A DNA stretch of 64,000 nt from Paenibacillus terrigena DSM 21567 (GCF_000374845.1 NZ_KB895421.1:111384-175383); one strand, 5' to 3'. Shown: positions 17,160-25,870, numbered from the stretch's first letter. Program-made: numbers and translations. Notes: generated by a model from the sequence alone, not told the origin.

Positions 17160-18357
17160 CAGTTACAGCCTCCCATGCATAATTCGCTTCATGAACCAGG
17201 GTACCGCCCACCCATGTCTTACGCACAACAGGATATCCGCCGGCTTCCTCTACGAGCAGCAAATCTGCCGTACGGCCCACTGCGATTGAACCGTAGGAAT
17301 CCTCTATTCCAAGTGACTGTGCCGGGTAATAGGTCACCATCTTCACAGCCTCTGCTAGATTGCCAGTCGTCTCTGCAATCTTAAATACCGACGGAAGCAG
17401 CGCAGCCGGGAAATAATCGGAGCACAGGATATACGCAGCCCCTGCTTCAACCGCATCCATTGCCTTCATGTTGTTATTGTGAGAACCTCCGCGAACGATG
17501 TTCGGCGCGCCGATACTGACGTACATGCCTTGTTCCGCCGCATACTTCGCAGCCTCCAGCTTCACGGGGAACTCACTGATGACAGCCCCAAGACGATGCA
17601 TGTAATCTACCTTCGCGGTCGTATCGTCATCATGCGAAGCCATCTGGACCCCTTGCGAAATGGCGTAGTCAGCCAGGTTCTGAAGCGCATCCCAATCGAC
17701 ATTCTGCTTGAACTCGACCAATTGATTGAGGAATGTCTCTGCCTCATCTTCTGTAATCTGCTCATAAGCAGCGAGATATTTGCGGTAGGACTCCCAATTC
17801 CCGTATTGACCTTGCCCTGGGGTATGATCCATCAGGGACAAGAAATCAATCTGTTGCTCCGAGATCAGATCATGGACTTGCTGAATTCCCGCGACATTCG
17901 TGATCTCATACCGATAATGAATCCGATGCCTGATCATCGAAGAGGCATGGCGTTTACGGCCTACATAACGAATAATACGGGCAACCATCTCATCATTTCG
18001 TACCGTCGTGCCGTCGGAAGAGCAGATCGAATGGAATAGTGTCGTAATCCCGTAGCCCGCCATTTTCTTCTCCAAGCTCGCCATGGCGAGCTCCAGCGGG
18101 AAAATACTGCTCGGACGCGGTGAAATCTCCTTCTCAATCGAATCACAATGCAGCTCAATCATGCCCGGCATGACGTACATCCCTTGCGCATCAACGATGA
18201 CGTATGACTCCCCCGCCATAGCAGCAGGGAGCTCGAACGCTTCCGACGCATCTGCACGAATCACTTCCTTAATCAAGCCGTCTTGAATAACAAGGTGTCC
18301 CTTCGCAATGTCATCTGGCAGTATCATTTGGGCATTCGTTATGATCGTTGTTAACAT
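17122..18357 (-). CDS. phnM: Ribose-1-triphosphonate diphosphatase PhnM
   Basis: A 411-residue amidohydrolase-fold protein, close to the usual length of PhnM. It removes diphosphate from alpha-D-ribose 1-methylphosphonate 5-triphosphate, giving the substrate of the C-P lyase proper. Motifs: PGMIELHCDSIEKEISPRP (metal site), LSLMDHTPGQGQY, MASHDDDT and CSDYFPAALLPS. It lies in order after phnL (overlap of 7 bases) and before the PHP phosphodiesterase, as expected for a C-P lyase operon. Confidence 0.96.
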   Translation of the reverse strand: MLTTIITNAQMILPDDIAKGHLVIQDGLIKEVIRADASEAFELPAAMAGESYVIVDAQGMYVMPGMIELHCDSIEKEISPRPSSIFPLELAMASLEKKMAGYGITTLFHSICSSDGTTVRNDEMVARIIRYVGRKRHASSMIRHRIHYRYEITNVAGIQQVHDLISEQQIDFLSLMDHTPGQGQYGNWESYRKYLAAYEQITEDEAETFLNQLVEFKQNVDWDALQNLADYAISQGVQMASHDDDTTAKVDYMHRLGAVISEFPVKLEAAKYAAEQGMYVSIGAPNIVRGGSHNNNMKAMDAVEAGAAYILCSDYFPAALLPSVFKIAETTGNLAEAVKMVTYYPAQSLGIEDSYGSIAVGRTADLLLVEEAGGYPVVRKTWVGGTLVHEANYAWEAVTDDRFALSYENLG

Positions 18358-19070
18358 TCCGCACCTACACCTCCGACGAGCAGTCCGCCCACCATATTGA
18401 ATTCCTTATCCACGACCGATTCCATGAAATCCAAATCATGAAAAATCCCGATCATACTCGTACCCATTCCCTTAAGCTCCATAATCTTATCGCGAACAAA
18501 GGCCTTCGAGACGTGATCAAGCGATGCCGTCGGTTCGTCAAGGAGTAAGAACCGCGGACGCTTCACCATCGCGCGGGCGAGATTGAGGCGCAACTTCTCT
18601 CCACCGCTGAATGTATTCGGGTAAGCATGCCAGAGCGATTCCCTAAGCTCAAAATGTCTGAGCATCTCTGCCGCTTCGTCCACCGCCTCATCCTGCGACT
18701 TCCCATTCATCACCAGCACCTCAATAACCGCTTCGAATGCGGTCACCCGTGGCAAGAGTTTTAGAAATTGCGAGACGTAGCCGATCTCTTGATGCCTAAT
18801 ATCAAGAACCTGCCGCTCAGTTGCTTTCGCCAGATCCACCAAGCCATACGACAACGAGTTGTACCAGATCTCGCCTTGCGTCGGGATATACGTGCGATAA
18901 ATGCACTTCAGAATAGTCGATTTCCCGGCTCCGCTCTTCCCTGTAATCCCAATAAATTCACCGGACCTTAACGTCATGTTAATATCGCTGCAGCCGGCAA
19001 TTTGTTTCTGATCGAATTCGTGCAGTGTGAATGATTTATATAAATTGCGAATTTCGAGCAAGTTGTCCAT
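18351..19070 (-). CDS. phnL: C-P lyase ABC-type protein PhnL
   Basis: A 239-residue ABC-class ATPase without membrane partner. Walker A GKSGAGKST, Q-loop IGYVSQFL, signature FSGGEKLRLN, Walker B FLLLDEPTASLD. The residues following the Q-loop and the EKLRLN signature are typical of PhnL, which works with PhnI, PhnG and PhnH to attach the phosphonate to ribose of ATP. It lies 11 bases after phnK. Confidence 0.95.
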   Translation of the reverse strand: MDNLLEIRNLYKSFTLHEFDQKQIAGCSDINMTLRSGEFIGITGKSGAGKSTILKCIYRTYIPTQGEIWYNSLSYGLVDLAKATERQVLDIRHQEIGYVSQFLKLLPRVTAFEAVIEVLVMNGKSQDEAVDEAAEMLRHFELRESLWHAYPNTFSGGEKLRLNLARAMVKRPRFLLLDEPTASLDHVSKAFVRDKIMELKGMGTSMIGIFHDLDFMESVVDKEFNMVGGLLVGGVGAEC

Positions 19071-19081
19071 GGGTTCGCCTC

Positions 19082-19915
19082 CTAGATCATGGAGTTAATT
19101 AAAGTCTGGGTATACGGGTGCTGCGGATCTTCCATGATTTGATCCGTCAGACCTTTCTCCACAATGCGTCCGTTCTTCATCACCACAGTACGCTGTGTGA
19201 GCATGCGAATCACCGCGAAATCATGGGAGACGACGATCATGCTGATCCCAAGCTCACGCTGAATCTGCCGGATTAAATCGAGCACTCGTGCCTGTACGGA
19301 TACATCCAGCCCTGTCGTCACTTCATCCAGCAGCAAGAGGGGCGGATTGTTCGCTAACGCCTTGGAGATCTGAACCCGCTGCTGCATCCCGCCGCTGAAA
19401 TATTTCGGTTGATCATCCATCCGTTCCAGCGGAATTTGGGTCTGACCGAGCAAATCCTTCGCCCGATCCCGAATTTCGCCGACATGGCGCCATTCCGCCA
19501 TGAGCAATTTCTCGGCAATATTGCCGCCACTGGAATGTGATAACCGCAGACCGAGATGCGGGTTCTGATACACCATCCCCATCAGATGGTTGCGTACCCA
19601 GCGCTTCTGCTGGCGGCTAAGCTCAAACAGATTGTCTTTCCCGTCCTGATAAACTTGTAAATGAAATGTCCCTGATGTAGGTTCCTCGTCGAAATATAAT
19701 GTTTTGACCAGCGTACTTTTGCCTGAACCGCTCTCCCCGATAATCCCCAGCACTTCTCCGGGATACAGCTCCAGATGAATATCCGCGCAAGCAATGACCG
19801 TCCCACAGCTCGGACAGACGTTCCGCTGATGCTCCGGGCCTGTAAGCTCTATACATGAAGGACAACCTGCCCCGTATTGTTTACTCAAATTCGAAATTTG
19901 CAGGATTGGTTCCAT
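19082..19915 (-). CDS. phnK: C-P lyase ABC-type protein PhnK with Cys4 insert
   Basis: A 277-residue ABC-class subunit that docks on PhnJ of the C-P lyase core. Walker A GESGSGKST, Q-loop VYQNPHLGLR, signature FSGGMQQRVQ, Walker B LLLLDEVTTGLD (Val where Pro is usual). Between the first strand and Walker A there is an extra segment of about 20 residues with two CPSC pairs (Cys 18, 21, 34, 37), which looks like a zinc ribbon and is absent from E. coli PhnK. I believe related Firmicutes PhnK share it but cannot verify this. The start overlaps phnJ by 35 bases. Confidence 0.95.
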   Translation of the reverse strand: MEPILQISNLSKQYGAGCPSCIELTGPEHQRNVCPSCGTVIACADIHLELYPGEVLGIIGESGSGKSTLVKTLYFDEEPTSGTFHLQVYQDGKDNLFELSRQQKRWVRNHLMGMVYQNPHLGLRLSHSSGGNIAEKLLMAEWRHVGEIRDRAKDLLGQTQIPLERMDDQPKYFSGGMQQRVQISKALANNPPLLLLDEVTTGLDVSVQARVLDLIRQIQRELGISMIVVSHDFAVIRMLTQRTVVMKNGRIVEKGLTDQIMEDPQHPYTQTLINSMI

Positions 19916-20777
19916 CCCAGATCCCCCCGATCTCTACAGACTCGCCGGCCGCTTGCCGCTGACGTTTATCACAATAGCTCGTATCCGAGCAAGCAACCTG
20001 CTTCGCTCCCGTTACCGCATCATACGACTCTTCCAAATACGTATGCGTACTTCCGCATTTCGCACATGGCTGATCGAATTGCTCCACCTCAAATGGAATA
20101 TCCTCGAACTGAAGCGGCGTGACATTGGTATATGGCGGAATCGCGTAAATCCGTTTTTCCCGTCCCGCACCGAACAAAAACAAGTTGTCGGCTTGATGCA
20201 GCTTCGGCACATCGAACCTTGGGATCGGCGACGGATCGCACAAATAATGACTGTTCACCATGACCGGATAATCATAGGAAATCCGAATCTCACCATACTT
20301 TACAATGTCCTCGTACAAATGAAGCCACATTCTACTGTAATCCCGCTCCGCATGCATACGGCGCGTCTCCTGCTCACTCGGCTCGACGGTTCGCAGCACT
20401 TCCGGCAATGGCACTTGGAAAATCAAGATTTGATCCTCGCGCAGCTTCTCTTCCGGAATGCGATGCCGCGTCTGAATAAGACTTGCTTCGAGCGAATCGG
20501 TCGTCGGAGTGACGTCGCACATCTGGCAGATCAATTCTCGCAAGTTGCACGCATTGACGCTGTCATCGCTGCCTTGGTCAATGACCTTGACCGTATCTTC
20601 GGGCCCGATGACAGACAACGTCACTTGCAATCCACCTGTCCCCCAGCCGCGGGCAATCGGCATCTCACGCGAACCGAACGGCACTTGATAGCCTGGAATA
20701 GCAACAGCTTTCAAGGTCTTCCGTCTGAGCTCCCGCTTCGTCAGCTCATCAAGAAATGCGTAATTATAGGCTTCCAT
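19881..20777 (-). CDS. phnJ: Carbon-phosphorus lyase PhnJ (radical SAM, Fe-S)
   Basis: A 298-residue PhnJ, the enzyme that breaks the C-P bond of ribose 1-methylphosphonate 5-phosphate by radical chemistry. The signature CX2CX21CX5C is intact near residues 240-271 (CAKC ... VACSDTSYC): three cysteines hold the 4Fe-4S cluster and the last is the catalytic thiyl Cys. The N-terminal part (KAVAIPGYQVPFGSREMP, ARGWGTGG) is well conserved. It overlaps both phnI and phnK, so production is closely coupled. Confidence 0.97.
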   Translation of the reverse strand: MEAYNYAFLDELTKRELRRKTLKAVAIPGYQVPFGSREMPIARGWGTGGLQVTLSVIGPEDTVKVIDQGSDDSVNACNLRELICQMCDVTPTTDSLEASLIQTRHRIPEEKLREDQILIFQVPLPEVLRTVEPSEQETRRMHAERDYSRMWLHLYEDIVKYGEIRISYDYPVMVNSHYLCDPSPIPRFDVPKLHQADNLFLFGAGREKRIYAIPPYTNVTPLQFEDIPFEVEQFDQPCAKCGSTHTYLEESYDAVTGAKQVACSDTSYCDKRQRQAAGESVEIGGIWDGTNPANFEFE

Positions 20778-21948
20778 GTGGCGTCACCTCCTTCTCTTGT
20801 TCACGCTCTCCATCTGCGCTTCGATCACCCTTCTCGTTAATAGAACGAACGCGCTGAAGTTCAGCTTGGAAATCGACATAGTGAGGTAATTTGAAATGAG
20901 AGATAAAGCCTGAAGATTCAATGCCGTCGATATGATACAGGACGAATTCCTCGTCTTGTGCCGGCGAATCCGCATTTTGCTGCTGCATCGTCTGATCCAG
21001 AATGCTCATCGAAATGGCCTTATCTTCGTTATGACCGAAGCATAATCCATAACCAACCGCGAATTGCGCACGACCCGCAGCTTCGCGGTGATTCTCCGCG
21101 TGTACACGTACAACCATCTCCGATTCGGTGACGAGCACACGACCAATGGTCATCGTCTCGCCAGGATAGAACGGATGTTCAATCTCTACTGGCACATACC
21201 CAACGCGCAACTCTCCAATCGTCGGATGGACATCCCCGTAACCGCGTACGCTGGAATATGCAAAAGCCATCAGAGCCCCGCTCTCTCCACGCGCCATCGT
21301 CTGCAATCTTGCTGATCGTGAAGCCGGGAAGCTGATCGCATGACGGGTAATATCATCGATGACCGCCTCCTCGTCTTGCGGTTCTCCAGCAGCCAATAAC
21401 CCTTCAGCACGCAATAACTCAATGACACGTGGGAAAACCGGCAGCTCGCTCTCTCCGTTCCCCGATAATTCCTCCTGCACGGCCTCTGTTAAGCTCTTGG
21501 ACAAATAATTCGTTACATACTTCATAATCTCGGATGGATCTTCATCCATCCGGCTCATATCGAGCAGCCGCTTCGTATAGTCACGGGTAGGCCCGAGATA
21601 CTGTCCGCCGGGTACTTCCTTGAATGTTGCCGAGATACGACGAATCACATCCATATTCTCGGTCTGGATCGGCAGCGTATAGAAATTTCGCACCAGCGTC
21701 GAGCGGAATGCCCGCAGCAGGAACGAGGCTTCCAGCACATCCCCTTCAGCCTGCTTGAGTGCGAGCGCAGCGAGATCGGGATCATATAAGGAACCTTCGG
21801 ACATGACACGATCGACAGCGAGCCGCATCCCTTTGCGAATCTGCTGCACCTCCAGCGGTGCTCCGCCTTCCTTCCACGGGATGTACTTCAACAGCTTCTC
21901 TGCTTCATGAATCGCATGGCTTCCGCCTTTGACTGCTACATAAGCCAT
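20764..21948 (-). CDS. phnI: C-P lyase subunit PhnI (nucleosidase component)
   Basis: A 394-residue PhnI, which with G, H and L swaps the adenine of ATP for the phosphonate at C1 of ribose. Recognised by MAYVAVKGGSHAIHEAEKLL at the N-terminus, RTLVRNFYTLPIQTENM-like region, LGPTRDYTKRLLDMSRM, VGYVPVEIEHPFYPGE and LPHYVDFQAEL. The C-terminus carries a charged tail after about residue 360. It starts one base before the end of phnH, giving strict coupling. Confidence 0.95.
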   Translation of the reverse strand: MAYVAVKGGSHAIHEAEKLLKYIPWKEGGAPLEVQQIRKGMRLAVDRVMSEGSLYDPDLAALALKQAEGDVLEASFLLRAFRSTLVRNFYTLPIQTENMDVIRRISATFKEVPGGQYLGPTRDYTKRLLDMSRMDEDPSEIMKYVTNYLSKSLTEAVQEELSGNGESELPVFPRVIELLRAEGLLAAGEPQDEEAVIDDITRHAISFPASRSARLQTMARGESGALMAFAYSSVRGYGDVHPTIGELRVGYVPVEIEHPFYPGETMTIGRVLVTESEMVVRVHAENHREAAGRAQFAVGYGLCFGHNEDKAISMSILDQTMQQQNADSPAQDEEFVLYHIDGIESSGFISHFKLPHYVDFQAELQRVRSINEKGDRSADGEREQEKEVTPHGSL

Positions 21949-22569
21949 CTACGCCACCTCCCAACTGAATTTCGTGCTGCGCGGCACACAAGCCACGCGT
22001 CCCATCTCATCGACGAAGATCCAATCGATCCCTAGCGGGAACTCGGCATTACTGGCCTGCCATCCGGATACTAGACTTCCTGCGAGACCATCAATCGATA
22101 GCTGCTGCTCCTCAGCAATGCCCGGACCCCGCATCGTCAGCTTCACACTTCCCTTACGCCCTTCCGAACCTGCGCCTAACTCATGCACGCGGCAGATGAT
22201 CGTTGCACTCTCATCCGGGAAGGTAAACGTCCCTCTTTTGCAAGACGCAATATCGACACTCGCCTGTGCAGCAGCATCGGTGGTGGTGAGGAACACATAA
22301 TCACACGCCTGCAGTTCCTGTCTGCGCGATAAGGTATATAACTGAAGCTGCTCTGCCAGCGACATATCTCCAATAACCTCATAGGACACCGATTGATCGA
22401 GCAACATCATCCCTAGCGCAACAATGTACGCATCCGCAGCTTCACGACGAACGAAGGACGGTGCTTCAATCTGCACAATTTTGCCCGGTCTCGACATGGC
22501 ATCCAGTACCTGACGATACACTTGCTGAACTGCATGCACACGCTCCATTGACTTCACACCCACACTCAT
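21949..22569 (-). CDS. phnH: C-P lyase subunit PhnH
   Basis: A 206-residue PhnH, one of the four subunits of the PhnGHIJ core. Family pattern: RVHAVQQVYRQVLDAMSRPGKI at the start, then MMLLDQSVSYEV, GTFTFPDESATIICRV, LTMRGPGIAEEQQL and FPLGIDWIFVDEMGRVACVPRST. It follows phnG with a 4-base ATGA-type overlap. Confidence 0.95.
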   Translation of the reverse strand: MSVGVKSMERVHAVQQVYRQVLDAMSRPGKIVQIEAPSFVRREAADAYIVALGMMLLDQSVSYEVIGDMSLAEQLQLYTLSRRQELQACDYVFLTTTDAAAQASVDIASCKRGTFTFPDESATIICRVHELGAGSEGRKGSVKLTMRGPGIAEEQQLSIDGLAGSLVSGWQASNAEFPLGIDWIFVDEMGRVACVPRSTKFSWEVA

Positions 22570-23033
22570 GCTTCCTCCTCCTCTTCGGTATCCATCAATT
22601 GAAAATCAACCTTCGTCCGCTCTATTAATGCGAAATCCGCCTGACGACGCTCCAGCAGCTCCTTCTCCTGCTTCGCAATCCAGATGCGGAACTGCTCCCG
22701 GAAATCATTCCATTTCAGCTCCATGTTGTGATGCACCGCGTCAAGCATTGCGACAATCCGCACCTTCTCCAGGGCATTCCCCATGACTGCGCCATATCCA
22801 ACAACGCCATCAACCGTCAGCGTCGCTTCCGAAATCAGAATTTCCCCTGCATTGAATACTTGATGTTGTACCGATTCCTGCGCCCGCATCATCACCATGC
22901 CAAGCGATGCCTCGTTCACATCCTCCACACGCCCCATCTGAGCAATATGACTGCCCCATGGCCGCAGCGCTTCAACCCCCATCTCAGCGATTACAGCCGT
23001 ATAGCCGCCCATTCGTGTATGCTTTTGCTCCAT
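22566..23033 (-). CDS. phnG: C-P lyase subunit PhnG
   Basis: A 155-residue PhnG, the first structural gene of the cluster. Conserved segments: GRVEDVNEASLGMVMMRAQESVQHQVF, FNAGEILISEATLTVDGVVGYG pattern and AMLDAVHHNM. ATG at 23033 is used; GAGGGG lies about 10 bases upstream, while the open frame reaches a TTG at 23051. The gap to the DeoR gene is only 48 bases, so regulator and lyase genes probably share a transcript. Confidence 0.94.
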   Translation of the reverse strand: MEQKHTRMGGYTAVIAEMGVEALRPWGSHIAQMGRVEDVNEASLGMVMMRAQESVQHQVFNAGEILISEATLTVDGVVGYGAVMGNALEKVRIVAMLDAVHHNMELKWNDFREQFRIWIAKQEKELLERRQADFALIERTKVDFQLMDTEEEEEA

Positions 23034-23081
23034 CCCTATCGCTCCCCTCAACCATCTCGTGTTATTTATCGATCATGCTAC

Positions 23082-23867
23082 CTATTTCGCTCGGATCCAG
23101 CTCGTATCGTATTCCTCAAGCGTCTTCGCCCATGCTTCGGGTAGATCAATATCACAGATGACGATGTCAACTTCGCGCAAATCCGCGATTTTATACATTT
23201 TCACTTCTCCGATTTTCGAATGGTCTGTCACGATAATCGTCTGTTCCGACCGCTCGATGAACTTCCGCATTAAGGAGCCGCGCTCGGCATCATATCCTGT
23301 AATGCCCTTCTTCAGTTGAATCCCGTCAATGGAGATAAATGCTTTGTTCGCCTGAAAATACTCGAGCATTTGCTCCGCCAATACCCCTGTCACTCGATCC
23401 TGCTCCGTGTTCACTACCCCGCCAAGCAACAAAATCTCAGCGTCTAGCATGCCGCGGTTCTTATACTGCTGAAGCAGCTGCAGTGCAGGCAGTGCATTCG
23501 TAATGACCTTCAAATGCTTCACATTGGTCAAATAATGGATCATTTGCAGCGTCGTCGTACCATCATCGATAAATATCACGTCATAATCCTGCACGAGCCC
23601 AGCACAGGCACGACCGATCTTTTCTTTCTCGGGGGCAAATAAATGCTCACGTAGTGCAACGCCCGGTTCCATCCGGCCCAAGGTCAGCTTCACCGCCCCG
23701 CCATAGACCCGTTTAAGCTTATTTTCCTTCTCGAGCTCCTCAAGTGTCCGACGTACCGTTTCGAATGAGACCTGAAGCGTATCCACAAGCTCGTCACTGC
23801 GAATTTTGCCTTCCAGATGAATTTTGTTCACGATATATTCCTTGCGTTCTAATGCACTTAATGACAT
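23082..23867 (-). CDS. DeoR-family regulator of the phn operon
   Basis: A 261-residue DeoR/GlpR regulator: N-terminal helix-turn-helix (ERKEYIVNKIHLEGKIRSDELV, VSFETVRRTLEELEKE, RVYGGAV) and a C-terminal sugar-phosphate sensor domain of the ISOCOT fold (FIDDGTTTLQMI, VITNALPALQLL, LLGGVVN, FISIDGIQLKKGIT, IVTDHSKIGE). Family members sense phosphorylated sugars; a ribose phosphate from phosphonate breakdown is an attractive but unproven ligand. Start ATG 23867 has GGAGG seven bases upstream; GTG 23873 is too close to it. A 9-bp inverted repeat in the upstream divergent region may be its operator. Confidence 0.92.
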   Translation of the reverse strand: MSLSALERKEYIVNKIHLEGKIRSDELVDTLQVSFETVRRTLEELEKENKLKRVYGGAVKLTLGRMEPGVALREHLFAPEKEKIGRACAGLVQDYDVIFIDDGTTTLQMIHYLTNVKHLKVITNALPALQLLQQYKNRGMLDAEILLLGGVVNTEQDRVTGVLAEQMLEYFQANKAFISIDGIQLKKGITGYDAERGSLMRKFIERSEQTIIVTDHSKIGEVKMYKIADLREVDIVICDIDLPEAWAKTLEEYDTSWIRAK

Positions 23868-23926
23868 AAACACCCCTCCAATTCACAAGCTCACTGTAAG
23901 GGATTCGTGTCAAAGGGGCATCAAAT

Positions 23927-23964
23927 ACACATGAAGATTATGTAAAGATGTGTTTTTCATGTGT
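23927..23964. promoter_or_regulatory. Inverted repeat in the divergent DeoR/TspO region
   Basis: ACACATGAA (23927-23935) and TTCATGTGT (23956-23964) are perfect 9-bp inverted copies separated by 20 bases, 60 bases before the DeoR start. The spacing would present both arms on one face of the helix. It is the best operator candidate for the DeoR regulator. Confidence 0.5.
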
Positions 23965-24070
23965 GTTAGTGTGTGGTTTATCCTTTTGAGAGGTTCGCAT
24001 ATTGTGGGAAGACAAGACGTAGAATGGAATGAGACAAGCAGAACTTATGCCTTATAAAGGAGGACATGTT

Positions 24071-24850
24071 GTGCGCCATACAATCGTATTCGCTGTGGGG
24101 AATGTTATCGCATTCGCGCTGGTATTGATCATCAATGTGCTGGCAGAAAGGCTGCCGATTGGCGGGTACACGACGGGAGAAATCTCGGCGATGTACCCCT
24201 CCCGGTTAACACCCGCTTCTTACGCATTCATGATCTGGGGATTGATCTACACCGCGCTCTTGCTGTTCGTCATCTATCAGCTGCTGCCTGCTGGCCGGGC
24301 TCGACCGGAGATACAGCGGATCGGCGGATGGTTCATCGTAAGCTGTGCCATGAATTCCACATGGCTCCTGCTGTGGCATTATCAATATATCGAGTCCACC
24401 CTCTTCATCATGCTGGGGCTACTGATCTCCTTGATCGCCATCTATTCACGAACCCGAGTACCAGGACCGCCCGTCCGGGATGGAGCAGCCTATTGGCTGC
24501 TCTCCGTTCCGTTCAGTATCTACCTTGGCTGGGTGACGGTGGCATCACTTACGAACCTCTCCGTCTTCCTTACCCATACCTACGGAGAGCAGCAGGAAAT
24601 TGCGGGGTTATCCCAGCTCACATGGTCGGTCATACTGCTCATCCTCGCTTCGTTAATCGCCCTGTGGGTAGCCTACCGTCATCACGATCCGTTCTACTTG
24701 CTTCCGATCGTCTGGGGACTCATCGCGATTGGGGTGGGACAGCAGGAAACGACGATCATTGTCTATACCAGTTGGATAGCAGCAATTTGGCTCGGCGTCG
24801 CCGCACTCCGCATGGCATGGCGATCCTTGCGCTGGCAGTGTGTCACATAA
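24071..24850 (+). CDS. TspO/MBR-family tryptophan-rich membrane protein
   Basis: A 259-residue membrane protein with about seven hydrophobic segments. Matches the extended TspO/MBR group: GEISAMYPSRLTPASYAFMIWGLIYTALL near the N-terminus, NSTWLLLWHYQY, LLSVPFSIYLGWVTVASLTN and a Trp-rich C-terminus (YTSWIAAIWLGVA). Proteins of this group are found in place of classical 160-residue TspO; function is poorly defined. GTG at 24071 is chosen because AAAGGAGG lies seven bases upstream. It is divergent from the phn cluster and probably independent of it. Confidence 0.82.
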   Translation: MRHTIVFAVGNVIAFALVLIINVLAERLPIGGYTTGEISAMYPSRLTPASYAFMIWGLIYTALLLFVIYQLLPAGRARPEIQRIGGWFIVSCAMNSTWLLLWHYQYIESTLFIMLGLLISLIAIYSRTRVPGPPVRDGAAYWLLSVPFSIYLGWVTVASLTNLSVFLTHTYGEQQEIAGLSQLTWSVILLILASLIALWVAYRHHDPFYLLPIVWGLIAIGVGQQETTIIVYTSWIAAIWLGVAALRMAWRSLRWQCVT

Positions 24851-24886
24851 GCGTGCGGCGACTTGACGATTATACTGTGCTGAATA

Positions 24887-24971
24887 CGTGCGATTTAACT
24901 GCCTTTTGGATGTTATTTCGGGCGAAACGCTCTCCTGCGTGCGATTTAACTGCTTTTTGGATGTTATTTCG
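24887..24971. repeat. Two direct copies of a 34-bp intergenic repeat
   Basis: A 34-base unit beginning CGTGCGATTTAACTGC and ending GGATGTTATTTCG occurs at 24887-24920 and 24938-24971 with a single difference (C/T at the 17th base), 51 bases apart start to start. It lies between convergent genes and is not coding. I read it as an interspersed repeat; its copy number elsewhere cannot be seen. Confidence 0.75.
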
Positions 24972-25022
24972 CACCATGCCTTGCGCTGGCAAGTTGTGCA
25001 TAGCTTCATGTCGCACATCAAA

Positions 25023-25079
25023 AATCCCTAGTCGCATAAGCACCTAGGGATTCGTTCATATCGAACCTTGGAAGGTTCG
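25023..25079 (-). terminator. Double hairpin terminator of the nitroreductase gene
   Basis: Two hairpins: CGAACCTT-GG-AAGGTTCG (25062-25079) and AATCCCTAG...CTAGGGATT (25023-25052). On the minus strand the second ends in ATTTTTG, a U-tract. Confidence 0.78.
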
Positions 25080-25096
25080 TGTTATTCGATTCAATC

Positions 25097-25726
25097 TTAG
25101 AATTGGTTCCAGACAATGGTCTCTTGTGCTGGGAAGCGGTGGCTCGGACGGCCTTCTTGCGCTGCTTTACCGACAGAGATCAACATGATTGGAATGTAAC
25201 GGCTAGGTACGTTGAATTGCTCCGCGAATTGCGTTGCATTGTAACCACCCATTGGGCAAGTATCGTAGCCTTTTGCTTTTGCAGCAAGCATCAATTGCAT
25301 AGCTGCAAGGGATGCATTAAGAACCGCGGAATCGCGAGCCACTTGCGGGCTCTTATAAGCGCCTTCGATTTGACCAACAAGCGAGTCCTTCACTGCTTGC
25401 GGCAATTGACCTGCTTTAACCGCACCACCGAAGATCGGCTCTGCATTTTTGTTCGCTTCAAGGTCGCCTAATACCGCGATAACAGCCGAAGCTTGAACCA
25501 CTTGCTCTTGTCCGTAAGCGATTGGAAGCAATTTCTCCTTCTGTGCTTGCTCGTCGATTACAACGAATTTCCAATGCTGCAAGTTCCAAGCGGATGGTGC
25601 TTTCGTAGCTGTCTCAATTAGCTCAACAAGCTCTTCCTTGGAAATTTTGAACGATGGATCATATTTTTTAACGGAGTGGCGATCCGTCACCACTTGCATG
25701 AAATCTACAGATGTTGTTGTTGACAT
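25097..25726 (-). CDS. NAD(P)H nitroreductase family protein (YdgI-like)
   Basis: A 209-residue FMN-dependent oxidoreductase of the nitroreductase superfamily, close to B. subtilis YdgI. Marks: RHSVKKYDPSFKISKEEL, TKAPSAWNLQHWKFVVI (FMN contacts), AVLNASLAAMQLMLAAKAKGYDTCPMGGYN and YIPIMLISVGKA. ATG codons at 25729 and 25726 both follow GGAGG; the second gives the better spacing (8 bases). Physiological substrate unknown, often quinones or nitro compounds. Confidence 0.9.
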   Translation of the reverse strand: MSTTTSVDFMQVVTDRHSVKKYDPSFKISKEELVELIETATKAPSAWNLQHWKFVVIDEQAQKEKLLPIAYGQEQVVQASAVIAVLGDLEANKNAEPIFGGAVKAGQLPQAVKDSLVGQIEGAYKSPQVARDSAVLNASLAAMQLMLAAKAKGYDTCPMGGYNATQFAEQFNVPSRYIPIMLISVGKAAQEGRPSHRFPAQETIVWNQF

Positions 25727-25870
25727 CATATATTCCTCCAGTTGTGTATGAATGTGATATAAATTACATGAATTCCGTTTCTCATTATACAATGATGTTT
25801 GTTGAGTTGCAAACAAAAATATAGCGACTTGTTTTTACATATGAAATTATTCTTCGTGAGTACATTTAGC

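Noticed and set aside
20000..20840. Long plus-strand open frame opposite phnJ
   Set aside because: Antisense to a strongly conserved gene; no RBS and no recognisable domain. It is a by-product of codon usage.
24328..25047. Long open frame in another phase over the TspO-like gene
   Set aside because: It is the shifted frame of a good membrane-protein gene; its product is Arg/His/Pro-rich with no domain and it covers the repeats and hairpins downstream.
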